64,000 nt of DNA from Gadus chalcogrammus (taxonomy: Eukaryota; Chordata; Actinopteri; Gadiformes; Gadidae), in assembly GCF_026213295.1 (NCBI RefSeq), contig NC_079415.1, positions 30,625,313 to 30,689,312 of the forward strand. Reading direction: 5' to 3'. The notes under the pieces are model-generated. The model was not told where the DNA came from and did no database searches. It saw nothing but the letters and a program-made list of their open reading frames with translations. Every line of letters starts with the position of its first letter. Positions within the stretch are counted from its first letter, which is position 1. Below, one piece after another: positions 47,121 to 61,354 of the stretch. Both the position numbers and the translations under genes were made by a program.

Positions 47121-47897
47121 TCTCTGAGCTGGCTTTCTTGGTTCACCGGAGAAGGCGGGGCTACACACCGAGTGTAGGACTCTTTACAATGAATTGCAAA
47201 TAAATATTAACATATTTTTTGATTCAAGACCCTCGCATGCAAGAATGAGTTCAAATCTGAGTGTAGGATAAAACGTGATTAACTATTTACAAGTGCAAAG
47301 ATGCCGAAATATTTTTTTTGGCAAACCACTTTTCTGACGAAGCATTGTAAGGAAAGTTTGCCAGGTACTTTCTCTTAGATCGACCATCTTTCGTCTTCTT
47401 TAAATGCGACTGCTCCTCTCCAGTTACAACTATTCATGTTGATATCGCTGCATCGTCTCTGTTGTAGAGACAATGCAGCAACACCTCTACCCAAGCCTCG
47501 CCCCTAGAACCGCAAAGCTGTCTTATCGCATTTACATCAAAATGAAACCCCCAATATGTGTAGGGTCAGAGAGGGTTAATAGTAGGGGTGTGAACGGTTA
47601 CAAAATATTGTAAACGGTTACACAACCCCTTTTTTTTCGTGTACACGGGTAACCGTTTTATTTTAAAAAAAATTAAGTGGACCGCAGTCGCACTATACGA
47701 GGGTAGAGTTTAGATCGAATTTCAAGCTTTTGGCCGTGATATTATATATACAAACATTATATTATATACTATTATATTATATATAGAGCTCCGGGAGTCG
47801 CAAACGGCAACATTCATTTTCACCTCCGTGCTGCAGTTCACCCCGGACTGCACTGCACTGAGTTTGACGGTTGAACGCTGATTGGCTGTTACGTTAC

Positions 47898-50068
47898 CAG
47901 TGGCATATCCAGGACATTTTTACTGGGGTGGCCAAGATGGGACACAAAGCTAGTGTGGGGTGGCCATGGCATAGCGAAGTTTAATACATACACGTACGCA
48001 GCCAACTGCGGTTCGAATCCCGGTCCTTTGCTGCATGTTGCATCCCCTCTCTCTCCCATGATTTCCTGTCTCATAACTGTCAAATAAAGGTGTCTATGCT
48101 GGTGAAATGACTTCTTTTTTTTTAAAGTCATTTTTTAAATTCCATTTCCACCTATCACAGTCCTCAAGTATATCTGGTTATTTTAACATGTCTATTTTTA
48201 ATCAGTAATTATGTTCAGAATAGGGTAAACATTTTCTAAGAGCCATTTCCTCATAGTGGATTAAAGTCCTCATCTCTTCACAAGTTAAATTAGAGTAGCA
48301 AAATGCAACTGCTCTTAACTCATCCTATATAATAACATTAATCAGCTCATCATCTGTGTCACCTGTATTGTTACCTGTGTTTGCTTTACTAATTGAGGCG
48401 CCATCTTGTGGTTACATAAAACACAGCAATCCAGGCAACAGAACAAACCAAAATGCTTTAAGATAGACCTTATTAAAAAGTGTATCTGTAAGCAAAGGAT
48501 AAATTAAGCTTGTAAGGAAAAAAACAAAAATGTTAGTTGTTTTTGCTTTACATGCTTAGTTTATGTTATTATTTAGCTTAGATCTAATTTGTTGGAGATA
48601 CTGGAATTCGATTTTTTTGGTTTGTTCTTTGCTTTGGTGTGTTTTTATTTAACCACAAGATGGCACCTAAATTAGTAAAGCAAACATAGGTAACAATACA
48701 GGTGACACAGAGGATGGCCTGATGACTGAATAATGTTATTCTATAGGATGCCTTGTGATGTATGAAAATGTGCAAAAAGTGGGTTTTCAACCCAGACAGT
48801 ATTCATGTCCAGGGCCCTGATGAAGGTATAAACGTTGGCTTTGATTCAACATAAATTATGAAGTTTATTTAAATCAAACAGTTAAGCCTTAGAATCACAA
48901 ATTAACTTGATAAATATACATAAACAATTGTAACATAAACCAAACAAATCTTAACTCCAAAGTATATACTATAAAGTAATGTTAGGTAAACCTTCAAACT
49001 CTCATGAACAATAGAGGATTCTAATAATAGTAACAAAGTGCAATAGAGGTAGCTAGTTCTTGCTTTTGCTCATTCTCCTGCTACAAAATGCTTTCACATA
49101 GGCCATAAGACCACAAGACAAGACTTAAAGTCCAATGCAATGCCACCAGACCAAATATAACTTGGAACCCCTTAAATAACAGCTTTGACTCCATTAAAAT
49201 GTCAAAAAGAAAGGAGGTGTCAACAATGTGCCTAATTATGTCTATTTATAGGATCTACAAAGGTTTATTTTTACATAACTACCACTCTTACAACTCACTT
49301 TTAATAACACAATTAACACATATTGCATCTCAAGCATTTGTGGCATTTGAATGCAACAAATAAGACACAGCTTGTTCTTGTGTTATAGCTACTTAAATCT
49401 AGACTGTCACACTATGTTTCACACACTGGTTGGCCAAAAATATAACATTAGCTCTATTGAACACACACATCTGCAAAAAACACCATCAGTCTTCAGTCCA
49501 GAAAACATCTTTTCATATTTCATGGCGGTATCCAAAACACTAACGTTACATGCTTAACTTGGTTTGCAGGCTGCTAAGCTAGCTAGTGCAGTAGTTCGTC
49601 TTTTAGCTGCTACTTAGTGCTGGATAAAGTTTTCCTACACATTCAGAGGGAACTACGATATAACTAAACATTAAATTACCATACCTCTCAACGACAGATT
49701 TCAGCGTCTTTATCGTTTTTATATTGTTCACGTTGTCACTGTGACCGTTGTCGTCCTCCTGTTTCACGGACCAGCAGCATGTGCAGCGCGCTCATCTCAT
49801 GGGTCACCTGACCTGCATAGCTAAATGTCCGCCGAGCAGAAATCAGCTCTCACAGCCTCAGTACGACCATTACTGTGTTAGTTAAAAATGTAAAACTGAC
49901 CCTAAATCAGTTGATCAGCTGTCATCATTGATTGACAGTATTTCTCTTATTTCTTGTGTTGACGAACTTGACCAACTACCTATCAGATCTGGGGTGGCCA
50001 CAGGGGTGGCCAATGAGCTTTCAGGGGTGGCCCTGGCCACCCCAGGCCACCCCCTAGAATCGCCACTG
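47898..50068. mobile_element. hAT-type element with CAGTGGC ends, TSD tacgttac
   Basis: 2171 bp. Left end cagtggcatatccaggac and right end ...ctagaatcgccactg, with an exact 8-bp duplication tacgttac (47890-47897, 50069-50076). The empty site is visible at about 35275. Near both ends there are GGGGTGGCCA stretches. It contains a tRNA-like SINE remnant (about 47995-48095) and an inner inverted pair (48360-48425 and 48648-48710). No transposase recognised. Confidence 0.85.
47995..48095 (+). repeat. tRNA-derived SINE remnant
   Basis: B-box-like ggttcgaatcccgg followed by tttgctgcatgttgcatccc, ctctctctcccatgatt and a tgtcaaataaag end, the usual layout of a teleost tRNA SINE (general knowledge). 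It sits inside the hAT at 47898-50068. Confidence 0.6.
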
Positions 50069-50834
50069 TACGTTACACATGTGACTCTGTGGCCACGCTG
50101 TTGAACGCCGATTGGCTGTCATCACGCGTCATAACGTGAAATTTGCGTCAAAGTTCAAATATTTGAACTCGAGCGAATTCTTTTCGCGCAACAAATTCTC
50201 GTGAACGCGCTCGCCTGTGCACGGCAAAAGTGTGGCGTGACAAATCAAAACTTGCGCCGGTTTTCTCTCGCGAAAAAATTGCCCGATACGCGTCTCTGCG
50301 TTCACTTTGTATGGGATCTTGTCGCCCCGTCGCGTTTGGTGTGAACGTACGGTTGAGGCCAGCACTGGAACCGTGAACTTACACGTTACATGACGTAGCC
50401 TAATGCCCGGTTTTCAGTTACCCAACATTTATCGCGTGCATTTATTAGCTCCTTAATGTTGTCCAATTGGAACATTTGCAGCTTTATTAATCGCTAAATA
50501 AATAGTATGTGTTATTTTTTATTTAAATATTTGTTTTTTTCGGTTTTCGTTTACTGATTTTTCCTAAACGGTTATGATTTACTTACCGGTTACACGTGTA
50601 CACGTGTACCCGGTCACACCCCTAGTTAATATGGGTGCGAAATAAAGCCTAGTGTCAATTACCTCGGTCAATGTAAACGCGCGGATCACACAGGGGAAAG
50701 TTGGGCATAAGACGGGCATATTTGGCAGTGTAAAAACGTTTACTGAATCATAAAGGTGTGGGCTTTGGGCTATGGGTGTGTTTTAGAGTTGTATCAGAGG
50801 AAGCCTCTCTTTTGGATTTTGAATGATTTCCAAC

Positions 50835-51118
50835 CTGCACACTCAGCTCCTTGCGGCAGACCAGCCGCTCGCCGCGCTCCAGGCTCTTGGCCACGCTGTG
50901 GTCCGCAGACAGCGAGTTCAGGGCCTCCACTTCAGACACGGTGAAGAGGGTGTCATGGCTGTCCGTCGCCAAAGGGCCCTCCCCTTTTCCGTAGACGCTC
51001 AGAATCTTCAGTTCCTCGCTGTGGATGGACATGTGGGAGGAGCCAGGGGCGTCCTCACCCAGAATCTCTGAGGGGGCGTTGCGCTGAGTGCTACGGTCTC
51101 TAAAGGCATCGCAGTCTT
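50835..51118 (-). pseudogene. Stand-alone d exon with mutated acceptor, unit C
   Basis: Counterpart of 19327-19610 and 36019-36302: open, 284 nt, donor kept, acceptor CTGCAA. A hAT element has inserted 40 bp upstream of the exon (51159), disrupting the intron further. Confidence 0.5.
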
Positions 51119-51158
51119 TTGCAGAGGGAGAAAAAAAGGAAAAATCAATTATTTTGAT

Positions 51159-52254
51159 TAGGGATGCAAATTATCGAGTAATTCATTAATCGATAGTTGT
51201 TTCATCTTATCGATCGATGATCGATTAATTGATAAGCGGCAATTCTTCTGAGAAGCTGAATTTCCTTCTGAATGTGACACATTTAGGTGGTAATTCAACG
51301 AAGTCGTTTAGTTGTTGTACTTTAAAATACATTTACATTTAGGGCATTTAGCAGACGCTTTTATCCAAAGCGACTTACAAGTACATTTGTCAAAAATACT
51401 TCCACAAATTGTGCATTTGGCGTCTTTGTCGTCATTAACCAACTTAAAGTGGCTCCATACTGCACTCCGTTTTGCCCTCTTCATCGTGTCACTTGCTGTG
51501 TTCGAAATCGTTCCCTATTCCCTATATAGTGTACATGATATAGTGCACTATATAGGGAATAAGGAACGAGAATTCGGACACTACGCTGAACATTTCTAAA
51601 CGTCATTTGCGTCAGTAAATGCGCCGGGTATTTGTGTGACGCAGACAGATGCGCCCACATCAAGTAAACAAACCGGGCACTCACGACGAAAGCTGGAGGT
51701 TGTATTGATGTTGAATGTTACATTTCCTTGTTTAATTAATTTTGAATGTTAAATATTCTATGTTAAATCCCAAATAAATTGTTGACATTTCTAAACGAAT
51801 GCCGGAGACTCCATCATTAAATGTATTATTTTTCGCGGTTATTCGGCTTCTTCTCCCCTGGAAAAATACAACCGCATTGCATTGTGGTATACGGCAGTAA
51901 CATGTAGGGAACATCGTATGTACCCTATTTTAAGTCCACTATATAGTGCCCTATATAGTGGACCACTGAGAATTCGAACACCCTAGAAAATGGCGTGCAC
52001 CCTATTTAGTGCACTACATCCATGATAGGGAACGATTTCGAACACGGCTAGTAGTGTCCCGCTTTTCGTTTGTCTTGTTCTGCTTCGCTTGTGTTCCCGC
52101 GTGTGCGTCAAGTACGTCTGGCGTCAAGCGCGCCCTCTGGTGGACGGTTGGGGAATTACGGGTTAAAAATGCGATTAATTGCAAGTAATTTATTTTAATC
52201 GAGTAATCTCTTATCGACAATTAATCGATAATCGATTAATTGTTTGCATCCCTA
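51159..52254. mobile_element. hAT-type element, TSD attttgat, with nested palindromic element
   Basis: 1096 bp with ends tagggatgcaaa and tttgcatcccta and an exact 8-bp duplication attttgat (51151-51158, 52255-52262). The empty site (attttgatacattattt) is present in all sister modules. Subterminal repeats are built of atcgat. It contains the nested element at 51498-52045 and, near 51340-51390, a widespread teleost repeat motif gcatttagcagacgctttt. Confidence 0.85.
51498..52045. mobile_element. Nested inverted-repeat element with ctatatagtg motifs
   Basis: Begins gtgttcgaaatcgttcccta and ends with its complement (atagggaacgatttcgaacac). Internal tracts of cactatatag repeat near both ends (51525-51555, 51940-51965). 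Target duplication unresolved, so the superfamily is left open. Confidence 0.6.
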
Positions 52255-52852
52255 ATTTTGATACATTATTTGCATAAAGGGAGGCATTGTGTATTTGTAC
52301 ACATGAGAGAAACTCTTTAAATGTATGTAACATTGACACAGAGGGTTTAAAATGTGTACTGCTGACAAAGATTCACAGTTTTGGTGAGTGACTTCTCCTC
52401 CAGCACCCTCCTCCCTAGACTCAAAGCTCAAGTGGTTGGCCAGGTTAAGGACACTCAACGAATACCAGCGCAAAGTGATCGGATCACAACATGACAAGCG
52501 AGACAAGCGCAATAATTCTATTTTGACACTAAAAAGCAACAACGTGTCCTTCCCTCTAAACTGATCAGCTAACATTCATGCATTATGAATTCATTGATGT
52601 TTGAGAATGATAAACCAGCTCATGTTGCATCTGTCTTGAAACCCTTCTGGGCTCTTGACTGATTCCATCTTTGAAATGCAACTCCCAAGTTTGACTCGTG
52701 TTTTAGCAGGGCGCTGGTCCTGATGCTTTTCCAAAGAGGACCAGGCTTTTTAGCACAGTTAGAATCTAGCATCAGCCTAGAATCTATGCTGCCTAGAATC
52801 TACTACATCATAGAAAAAAAATACTCAATGAGGAAAGTACAGACCTTCACTT

Positions 52853-52978
52853 TTAAAATGGGGCTGCAAAGACTTTAAGGATAGCTTTGTGCCTACAAAT
52901 ATGCGTTTCCAGGTGTTCTTTCTGGCAGGCGACATCCTTTGAGAGAAAATGCTGAATGTAAGCACTTGATGAGCTGGC
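52853..52978 (-). pseudogene. THAP gene copy C, terminal exon
   Basis: 126-nt open exon, acceptor GCAG/GCC, equivalent to 20236-20361, with a few substitutions (YIQHFLSKD). Paired with the LINE-interrupted THAP exon at 53817-54080. Confidence 0.5.
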
Positions 52979-53816
52979 CTGCGTAGAGACAACAAAGTAA
53001 AATCAGTACTCAATTTTTTACATTGCATATAGTCCAGGTGCAAGTTGTAAGAAGATAAGCATGTTTAGTGAATTACATTAGCCTAATACTGAAAATGAGT
53101 TCTATGAAATGATATTACATCCTTGATTTGTTTACATATTTTATAGTTCATCTCATCAACTCAAATCAATACCATGACATCAAGCTCTGCAGAAATGTGC
53201 TAATAACCCTTTGATTTGAATCAGGTGTGAAGGGGAAAACATGCCTATAATAGTGCGTTCCAGGTACACTTTTTTACCTGTAAATAACCAGCTAAAATTG
53301 GGAGTACAAGAGGGTAGAAGGGTTTGAAAACACGGGATGCCTGGAACGCACCATTAGGGTGAGTTTAACAGGTCATAAATGATCTCATCAGTAAAACGCT
53401 AGAACTACTGCGGTCCAGTGGCCGGTAAAATACAGTTGTATTCGTTTGTTGTATGGTGAGCAGCAGACATTGTAAAACATTTCATTCCCTTGGTATCCAA
53501 GCAGCAGAGATCAATGCCTGTACCCCCTTTGTTGAATTGTGCCCATTCTCGTGTGATGCCCCTCGCTTGCTGAGGTGAACACTCGAGTTACAGTGTGTGT
53601 ATTATATGAATGAATGGGAGGCCATGTTTTAGTCCGCTGTCCTTGCTTTAATAGGTCCATGGTATATTTACACACATAACTGATACTATCGACCTTTACA
53701 TTAGCGATAGTAACTTGGCTGTTAGCTGTAGCGCTAATGCTAAAGCAACATTATCATGCTAACAAGGTAACCATATACAGTAAATCAACACAATGAAATG
53801 GCGTTAGTTAACTTAC

Positions 53817-54086
53817 TTTTTCGAGGTTTGTAGCTGAGCCGAGGAGAGCTGGTACTGATCCAGACTTGATTTTCAGACATTGAGCAAGTCCAGCTCTGTA
53901 TTGGCCCAAGTTGAGGAAGCAGTCGTCAGTGAAATGATTGGCGCAGACTGGCGCATTTCCAGAGACAATAAAATTAACCCACTGGTTCTTCAGCGGCTCG
54001 GATGAATGAACAAAATATAGACTTTTGTGTTGATTTGTACATCCAAACACTAAGCAACGGCGATGATTCGCTCGTTTGCAAACCAC
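53817..54086 (-). pseudogene. THAP gene copy C, THAP exon cut by a LINE
   Basis: Keeps CLVFGC, QWVNFI, CANHF and the GTAAGT donor, with VPALLG near the end. Codons before the CKRA segment, including the start codon, are separated by the 2.35-kb LINE insertion at 54094-56445. The missing 5' part resumes at 56459. Confidence 0.75.
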
Positions 54087-54093
54087 GGTGTCT

Positions 54094-56445
54094 TCTTCTT
54101 CTCCTTCTTTTTGGTTTTATTGGCAGTTGGCAAACAAACATGTGCATTACCGCCACCTACTGGTTTCTTTATGCGTCTTTATTTACTATTGTAACCCTGA
54201 GTTACCCGGATTTCATATTTTCTTTATCAAATGTGTTTCTTTTAGATATCCAAATACGTGCCTATAGCATCTATCTCCTGACATCTTCCTTAATATATTC
54301 ACCAACTCATATCTTTCTTTAATTTCTGCCAACTTATCCTGCATTTGTCGTCTCTCTACTTCATACTTCCTACAGCTGTTCATTACATGATCCACAGTTT
54401 CCTGCTCCTCACAATGATCACACCTCCCTGTGTCATGTTTTCCAACAATAAATAACGATGCATTTAGCCCTGTATGTCCAAATCTCAGCCTTGATATTAC
54501 GGTTTCTTCCCTTCTGCTCCTTCCTGTTCCCCTGGCCTCTCCTACTTTCCTCTGAATTTTATAAAACCACCTTCCCTTCCTCTCCTCCTCCCACCTCTTC
54601 TGCCATTTCTCCTTCATTTTCCTTTTAATTATGTTTTTACCCTCCATCTTGCTGATATTTATACGTAATTCAATTTCCTCACATTTTGTTGCCTCTTTTG
54701 CCACCTTATCTACCACCTCATTCCCTCTCACTCCAATATGTGCCGGTACCCACACAAACACCTCTGTTATACCCATCATCTCTATTCTATATAAAATCTG
54801 TTTTATCTCTATTAAAATGTCCGGCCTGCTATCCGACTTACTGCTCTGTAGACTAGTTAAAACTGAACTTGAGTCCGAACATATTAAAACACTTACTGGT
54901 CTAGTTTCCTCTACCCAATGTATTGCCAATAAAATTGCAATCATTTCTGCTGTATACACCGATACTTCATCACTGACCCTTTTACCCACCCGCACCCGAA
55001 ACTCCGGGACCCAAAATGCCACTCCTACTTTACTTTCTGCACTCTTTGATCCATCTGTATATATCTTTACATACCCATAGAACTCATCAATATACTCCTG
55101 CACACTTAGGGCATTACAAACAAACTCTCTATCTTTATTTTTCCTTTCTAAAATTGTCAGATCTACTGTAGCATCTGGAAGAATCCAGGGTGCGAGTGCT
55201 GGTATTGGTACTGTTGGACTAAACTGTATCTTTTCAATTCCAATTTCTTTTGCCCTCTGCACTGCTGTCCAACCAAAATTCCTAACTTCCTTTTTCTCTT
55301 TTTCCCAACTAGGTTTTAACGTGTCTTGCGCTGGATGGTCCTTGTTGCTATGTCCTTGTAAATGCACCCAGTATGTCAGTGACAATTGCAGCCTTCTCAG
55401 ATCAATAGGCATGACCCCCATTTCTACCTGCAGCGCAGCTATAGGTGTTGTTTCAAAACCGCCTGTACATAAACGCAATGCCTGATTCTGTATCCCTTCC
55501 AGTTTCTTCATATGTGTCTCTGCTGCTGCCCCATATACCACACTCTCATAATCTATAAACGCTCTAATTAAACCATCATATATACCCTTTAGTGCCACTC
55601 TATCCGCCCCCCACTCTTTTCCAACTAGACACCTCATTATATTTATAACCTTTTTACATTTCTCCACAACCTTCTGAATGTGTATATTCCATGTTAACCT
55701 TTCATCAAACCACATTCCTAATAACTTAAAGTGTTTTACTCTTTTTAGGTCTTGTTTATAAAGTTTTACTTTAATCTCATCTCCCACTCTTTTCCTGGTG
55801 AAAAACATTATGTTTGTCTTCCCTACCGAAAACTTAAAACCCCATTTATAAGACCATTCCTCCACTCTATTGATTGCCTCCTGTAATTTTTTAACAATGA
55901 ATTTCATATTTTTCCCCCTCTTCCATATTGCCCCATCATCTGCAAATAATGAAAAACCCATACCACTCTCTATTTCTTCAAAAACGTCATTTATCATAAT
56001 GGAAAATAGTGGACTAATTATGCTCCCCTGTGGTGTTCCATTCTCTATTTTAAATTTCCCTGACAAGCTTTATCCTACTCTCACCTGTATTGATCTCTCA
56101 GTTAAAAAATCTTCAATCCATCTGTATATTCTCCCTTTAACTCCCAACTTCCTTAATCGAACTAATAATCCTTCTACCCACATCATGTCATATGCCTTCT
56201 CAATATCAAAAAACACAGCTACAACACTTTCCTTATTTATCTGTGCCTTTCTGATCTCATGTTCTAGACATATGGTCGGATCCATAGTGTTCCTCCCCTT
56301 TCTGAACCCACTCTGATACTTTGACATAAATCCTTTACTCTCCATATAGTATGTTAATCTTTCATTTATTTGACTCTCCTCGATGCCGCCAACTCGCTCC
56401 GCTTCCTGAATCCACCTCTCGCGCTCACGCGTCTCCACCTTCCTC
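54094..56445 (-). mobile_element. 5'-truncated LINE (I/Nimb-like), 13-bp TSD
   Basis: Minus-strand element between exact copies of aaccacggtgtct (54081-54093, 56446-56458). Its 3' end has the ggcggtaatgcacatgtttg stretch, AATAAAACC and a GAA-rich tail. The 5' end is lost within the reverse transcriptase. Perfect duplications and a nearly open frame suggest a recent insertion. Confidence 0.9.
54213..56445 (-). pseudogene. LINE ORF2: RT, RNase H, Cys-rich end
   Basis: Reverse transcriptase fingers/palm (YQSGFRKGRNT, FDIEKAYDMMW) lie at 56072-56445, ended by an in-frame TAA at 56070-56072. The same frame resumes and continues to 54213 with NGTPQGSIISP and the catalytic FADDGA. Then comes an RNase H domain (YTDGS, SDSSSVLTSL, WVPAHIGVRGNEVVD), then a Cys/His cluster (CDHC...H...C). 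A C-terminal RNase H places it in the I/R1/Nimb side of LINEs. One stop plus 5' truncation make it dead. Confidence 0.85.
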
Positions 56446-56935
56446 AACCACGGTGTCTCTCAAGGAAAGAACTATGAGTACACGTTCGTAACTCATTTTC
56501 TCATGGGCGGTCGGGACAATCTGGGCGGGCAAAAATAAGAGAAAGGGGAGGTAACCTTTCCCCGTATTTTTTATTTTTATTTTTCATTGAACATGGTTAA
56601 AAACAATTCAAACAAAATAACGAGTTTTAAAATGCAAGAAAATAATCCTAAACAATAAATACTAAATTTCAAATGATACCGTTTTTTTAAATGATGATGA
56701 TGATGATGATGAAGGTGTGTAGCTCATATGTTAAAAGAAATCAAAGCTTTGGGACCAAACAATAACACAATATTTGAACAGATTAACCGAAACCATCAAA
56801 CAAGAGAAACAGAAATTCACTGTTCCAGCTCATAACAATTCATTATTTTTTTCTGAAGATTTTTTTAGTTTTGATATTGTGGTACATTTTAAGCCTTTTG
56901 CATTGGTTCAAAGTTTCCCTCTGGTTTAGGAACTT

Positions 56936-58583
<1,648 letters not shown>

Positions 58584-59668
58584 CATAAATCCTGACGGAT
58601 TTGACGTCTGACGGAGTTGACGTAAGGGCATGTATTTTCCCTCCAAAACATGTATTGTACACTGCAGCTAGCGAGTTTTTCCTCAGTTGCTAAGTGTCCC
58701 AATAACCACACCAAAATGCTTAAATTCAATCCTCTATGGTTGAAATAAAGAATCTTAACAGAAAGATTGTATTGACATGGTCCAGCTGTGACCATAGGAA
58801 TCTTGACATTGATTGTCTAAAATATCAAAAAATGTATAACGTACCAGAGCATGTGTGGTATTGTTGCATTCACCACAGGCAGGGAGATGAAAAGGGGTCC
58901 TCAGGGATATAGCTGACCATGCTATTTCCTGATTTATTGTGGCCTATGAGAAAATCTGATGGAGTTGACAGAAACTGAGGACACAACTTTGATAGGCAGA
59001 TTTCTATGGAAAATATTGCTTGACGTTCACTTCATGCATTGTTTTTTTTATATTTATACCCCTTCTTTTTTATTTGATATCTATGTTTTCACAATTGTAG
59101 AGCTTTTTTAAAGTTTTTTGGGATGGTCAACATTGCTACCTCTTGCTGAGGACAAGTGCAATAACGTTGACCTTCTAACCACAGACCATACATTTAAACA
59201 AATTTTCCCAAAAAAGATAAAAAGTATATTCTAAAAATCGCATAGGTATATACAATTCCTTTAGATTTAACTTTATACGTATGTCAATCATGATGAATTT
59301 CTTCATTTTTGATATAAATTAAGACTTTTCTATGTAGGACATGTTTTGTCCCGACTCTCAAGAATCAGTGAGTTCGATACGGGTCGCTTTTAACTCACTT
59401 TATTTGTTGAAGTATTTCCGTATGGTAACTATGAAGCAAAAGGGAGGGAATTGTATCTAACGCGTGAGAGAGAAATACAGTGAGCTACTTCGAGCCCCGC
59501 CCCGGGCTTAGGCCCGTGGCTCTCTGCTGGTCCCCTATGATTCTGACCTCCTTTGGGCGCTGGGAATGGGCCAAGTGGGCGTGGCCTGTGTGAGGTGGGC
59601 GTGGTCTATGTGACGTCTTAGCTGCGGCTTCCGTGTCTGTCTTAAAGATGCTGCCTTCTGTAGCTGGG
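58584..59668. other. No gene recognised
   Basis: Beyond the cluster edge. Only chance reading frames. The part from about 59340 has a TTTATTTG string and GC-rich sequence that could belong to an old LTR, but no partner LTR or coding region was seen. Confidence 0.35.
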
Positions 59669-59770
59669 GCAGATACAGCTTGTGTGTTCGATCCTGCTCC
59701 CTTGTGGCCGTGTTGGGGTAATGCAGCTTGTGTGTTCGATCCTGCCTCCTAGTGGCTATGTTGGGGCAGC
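59669..59770. repeat. Short tandem repeat, ~53-bp period
   Basis: Two full units beginning gcagatacagcttgtgtgtt / gtaatgcagcttgtgtgttc, each with gatcctg and ...gtggc..tgttgggg, then a partial third. Non-coding. Confidence 0.6.
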
Positions 59771-59845
59771 TTATGTGCTTAAAATACCTAACAGTTTGAT
59801 CCCCAAACTGCAGCCTAACGTTTAGCACCCTTTAGATCAAGATGC

Positions 59846-60625
59846 CTACCCCTACCTGTTACCACATATATCCTTATTCACTGTCAAATCCCTACCCGTT
59901 ACCACATATATCCTTATTCACAGTCTAAACCCTACCTATTGTGGTAGAAACTATAACCGAGTTCTATCACTTCAACTAACTTAAAATAACATGCAGAATC
60001 GGGGAGTCCGGATCAAGTATTGACAGAGACTTTATTGTTACCCGCAAACAAGCAACAACAAAGCCGAGTGAGGTTTGCAAAGACACTCCAGAATGATTCT
60101 CGTCCTGCTCCTTATATACCCAATCCTTACATAATACGAGGTCAGACTTACATAAAATGTTGATTTACATAACATATGTTTCCAGGTCACAGCTTTACCC
60201 TTGAACATACATTAACCACTATGCATACAGAACGATGGTGTACATGTGTGCATGTCAGCATACTTTTCAAAAAGCACACAAGATAGGAACAGAGTGAACT
60301 TGCTCCCTGGCGCCGTGTCAAACCCAACTTATAGAGGAGAGGTGATCAGCTACCTTCCACCATTAAAGCATCTATATGATGTATAGGCCTAATAATAATC
60401 ATAGTTTATCATAAAATGTAGAGTTAATTTCTTCCATACTATTACCAGTTATCTGTATTCACTGTCTAACCCCTACCTGCTGCTTAATCACATGGAGCTT
60501 TATTCACTGTGTAACCCCTACCTACTGCTTCATCACATGTATCCTTATTCACCGTCTTATCCCTACCTACTGCTAAATCACATCCTTATTCACTGTCTTA
60601 CCCCTACTTACTCCTTGAATCACAT
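59846..60625. repeat. Minisatellite (ccctacc...ccttattcactgtc), interrupted
   Basis: Units of roughly 40-48 bp with ccctacc, a variable part (accacatatat or tgctt.atcacat), and ccttattcactgtc. Two units lie left of the LTR at 59940 and about four lie right of 60436. Confidence 0.75.
59940..60436 (-). mobile_element. Solo LTR
   Basis: 497 bp, TG...CA on the minus strand. It has TATATAAG (60111-60118) as a TATA box and CAATAAAG (60030-60037) as polyadenylation signal, in promoter-to-signal order. It splits the minisatellite. The 5-bp duplication is imperfect or shifted. No internal region, so recombination between LTRs is inferred. Confidence 0.6.
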
Positions 60626-60829
60626 GCATCTATGTACTGTAAGTAGTTTTAGGGTGAACGGGTCTGAAGGGTATCAACCACCATAGAATCGATAGAAAAC
60701 GTTAAATTCTAATAATTTTCTGTTGAGATCTGAAAGAAATTAACCGCATATTGTGATACAAGGTATGAACTAGAAAACAATGGCAGTAGAAAGACAGCAA
60801 TTAGAAAGTCAAAACAAGAGATGGTTGGC

Positions 60830-61003
60830 ATTAAGGACATGCCAAAAGGTAAGTGAAACGAACACAATCATGTATAATGTGGGGTTTAATTGCAGTCTAT
60901 TTCACAAGTGAACTTTGCAGGCTTTTTCTAATAACAAAGGTAGAGGTAATGACAGTGTCAAAATATCAAGCGCAAGTTTAATATATACAATTATAAATAA
61001 ATG
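60830..61003. repeat. Diverged copy of the ZF 3' flank block
   Basis: Matches 23705-23880 and 57895-58050 (acacaatcatgtataatgtg, then caagtgaactttgcagg) at a lower level than units A-C match each other. The flank resumes at 63166 after the hAT insertion. Confidence 0.65.
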
Positions 61004-61132
61004 ATATAAACTAGGGATGGGCATAATTAATCGATGCTCGATAATCGATCGTTAAGAAATGCGTCGATCAATTTATATTGTTATCGATCAAAAGGACGTT
61101 GTGTTGCATACTGTGAGTCTTGAAGCATTTAA

Positions 61133-61354
61133 TTGAATATCACTATGTGGGAGAAATACCACCCTGCCGACTGGTGGAAAGTGAATGGAAGAAGGTTCCT
61201 GTCAAAGTTAGCGCGACAATACCTCTGCATCCCCGCAACTTCGGTCCCGTCAGAGCGGGTGTTTTCTGCTGCTGGACTGACAGTTACAAGGCTGCGTTCG
61301 CGTCTGACCCGCGAGCATGTTAACATGCTTATATTCCTAAATAAAAATATGTAG
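61133..61354 (+). pseudogene. hAT transposase, C-terminal dimerisation fragment
   Basis: Plus-strand frame with WWKVN, then [20 protein letters not shown] and [15 protein letters not shown]. This is the characteristic C-terminal hAT dimerisation domain. The catalytic core and zinc finger are absent, so this is an internally deleted copy. Confidence 0.85.

Larger units (their letters stand above)
47583..50624. mobile_element. hAT-type element, orthologue of 34951-35811, with nested hAT
   Basis: Same termini and same insertion site as 34951-35811 (gttaatag at 47575-47582; gttaatat at 50625-50632, one mismatch). The shared site shows that this insertion predates the duplication of the two units. 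Its length is inflated by the element at 47898-50068. Confidence 0.85.

Noticed and set aside
47990..48020. tRNA gene suggested by ggttcgaatccc
   Set aside because: Lacks acceptor stem and A-box context; continues into a SINE body with a tail.
59343..59789. Possible second LTR (tgttttgtcc ... cctaaca)
   Set aside because: No target duplication, partner LTR or coding region could be found; the polyadenylation-like string alone is not enough.
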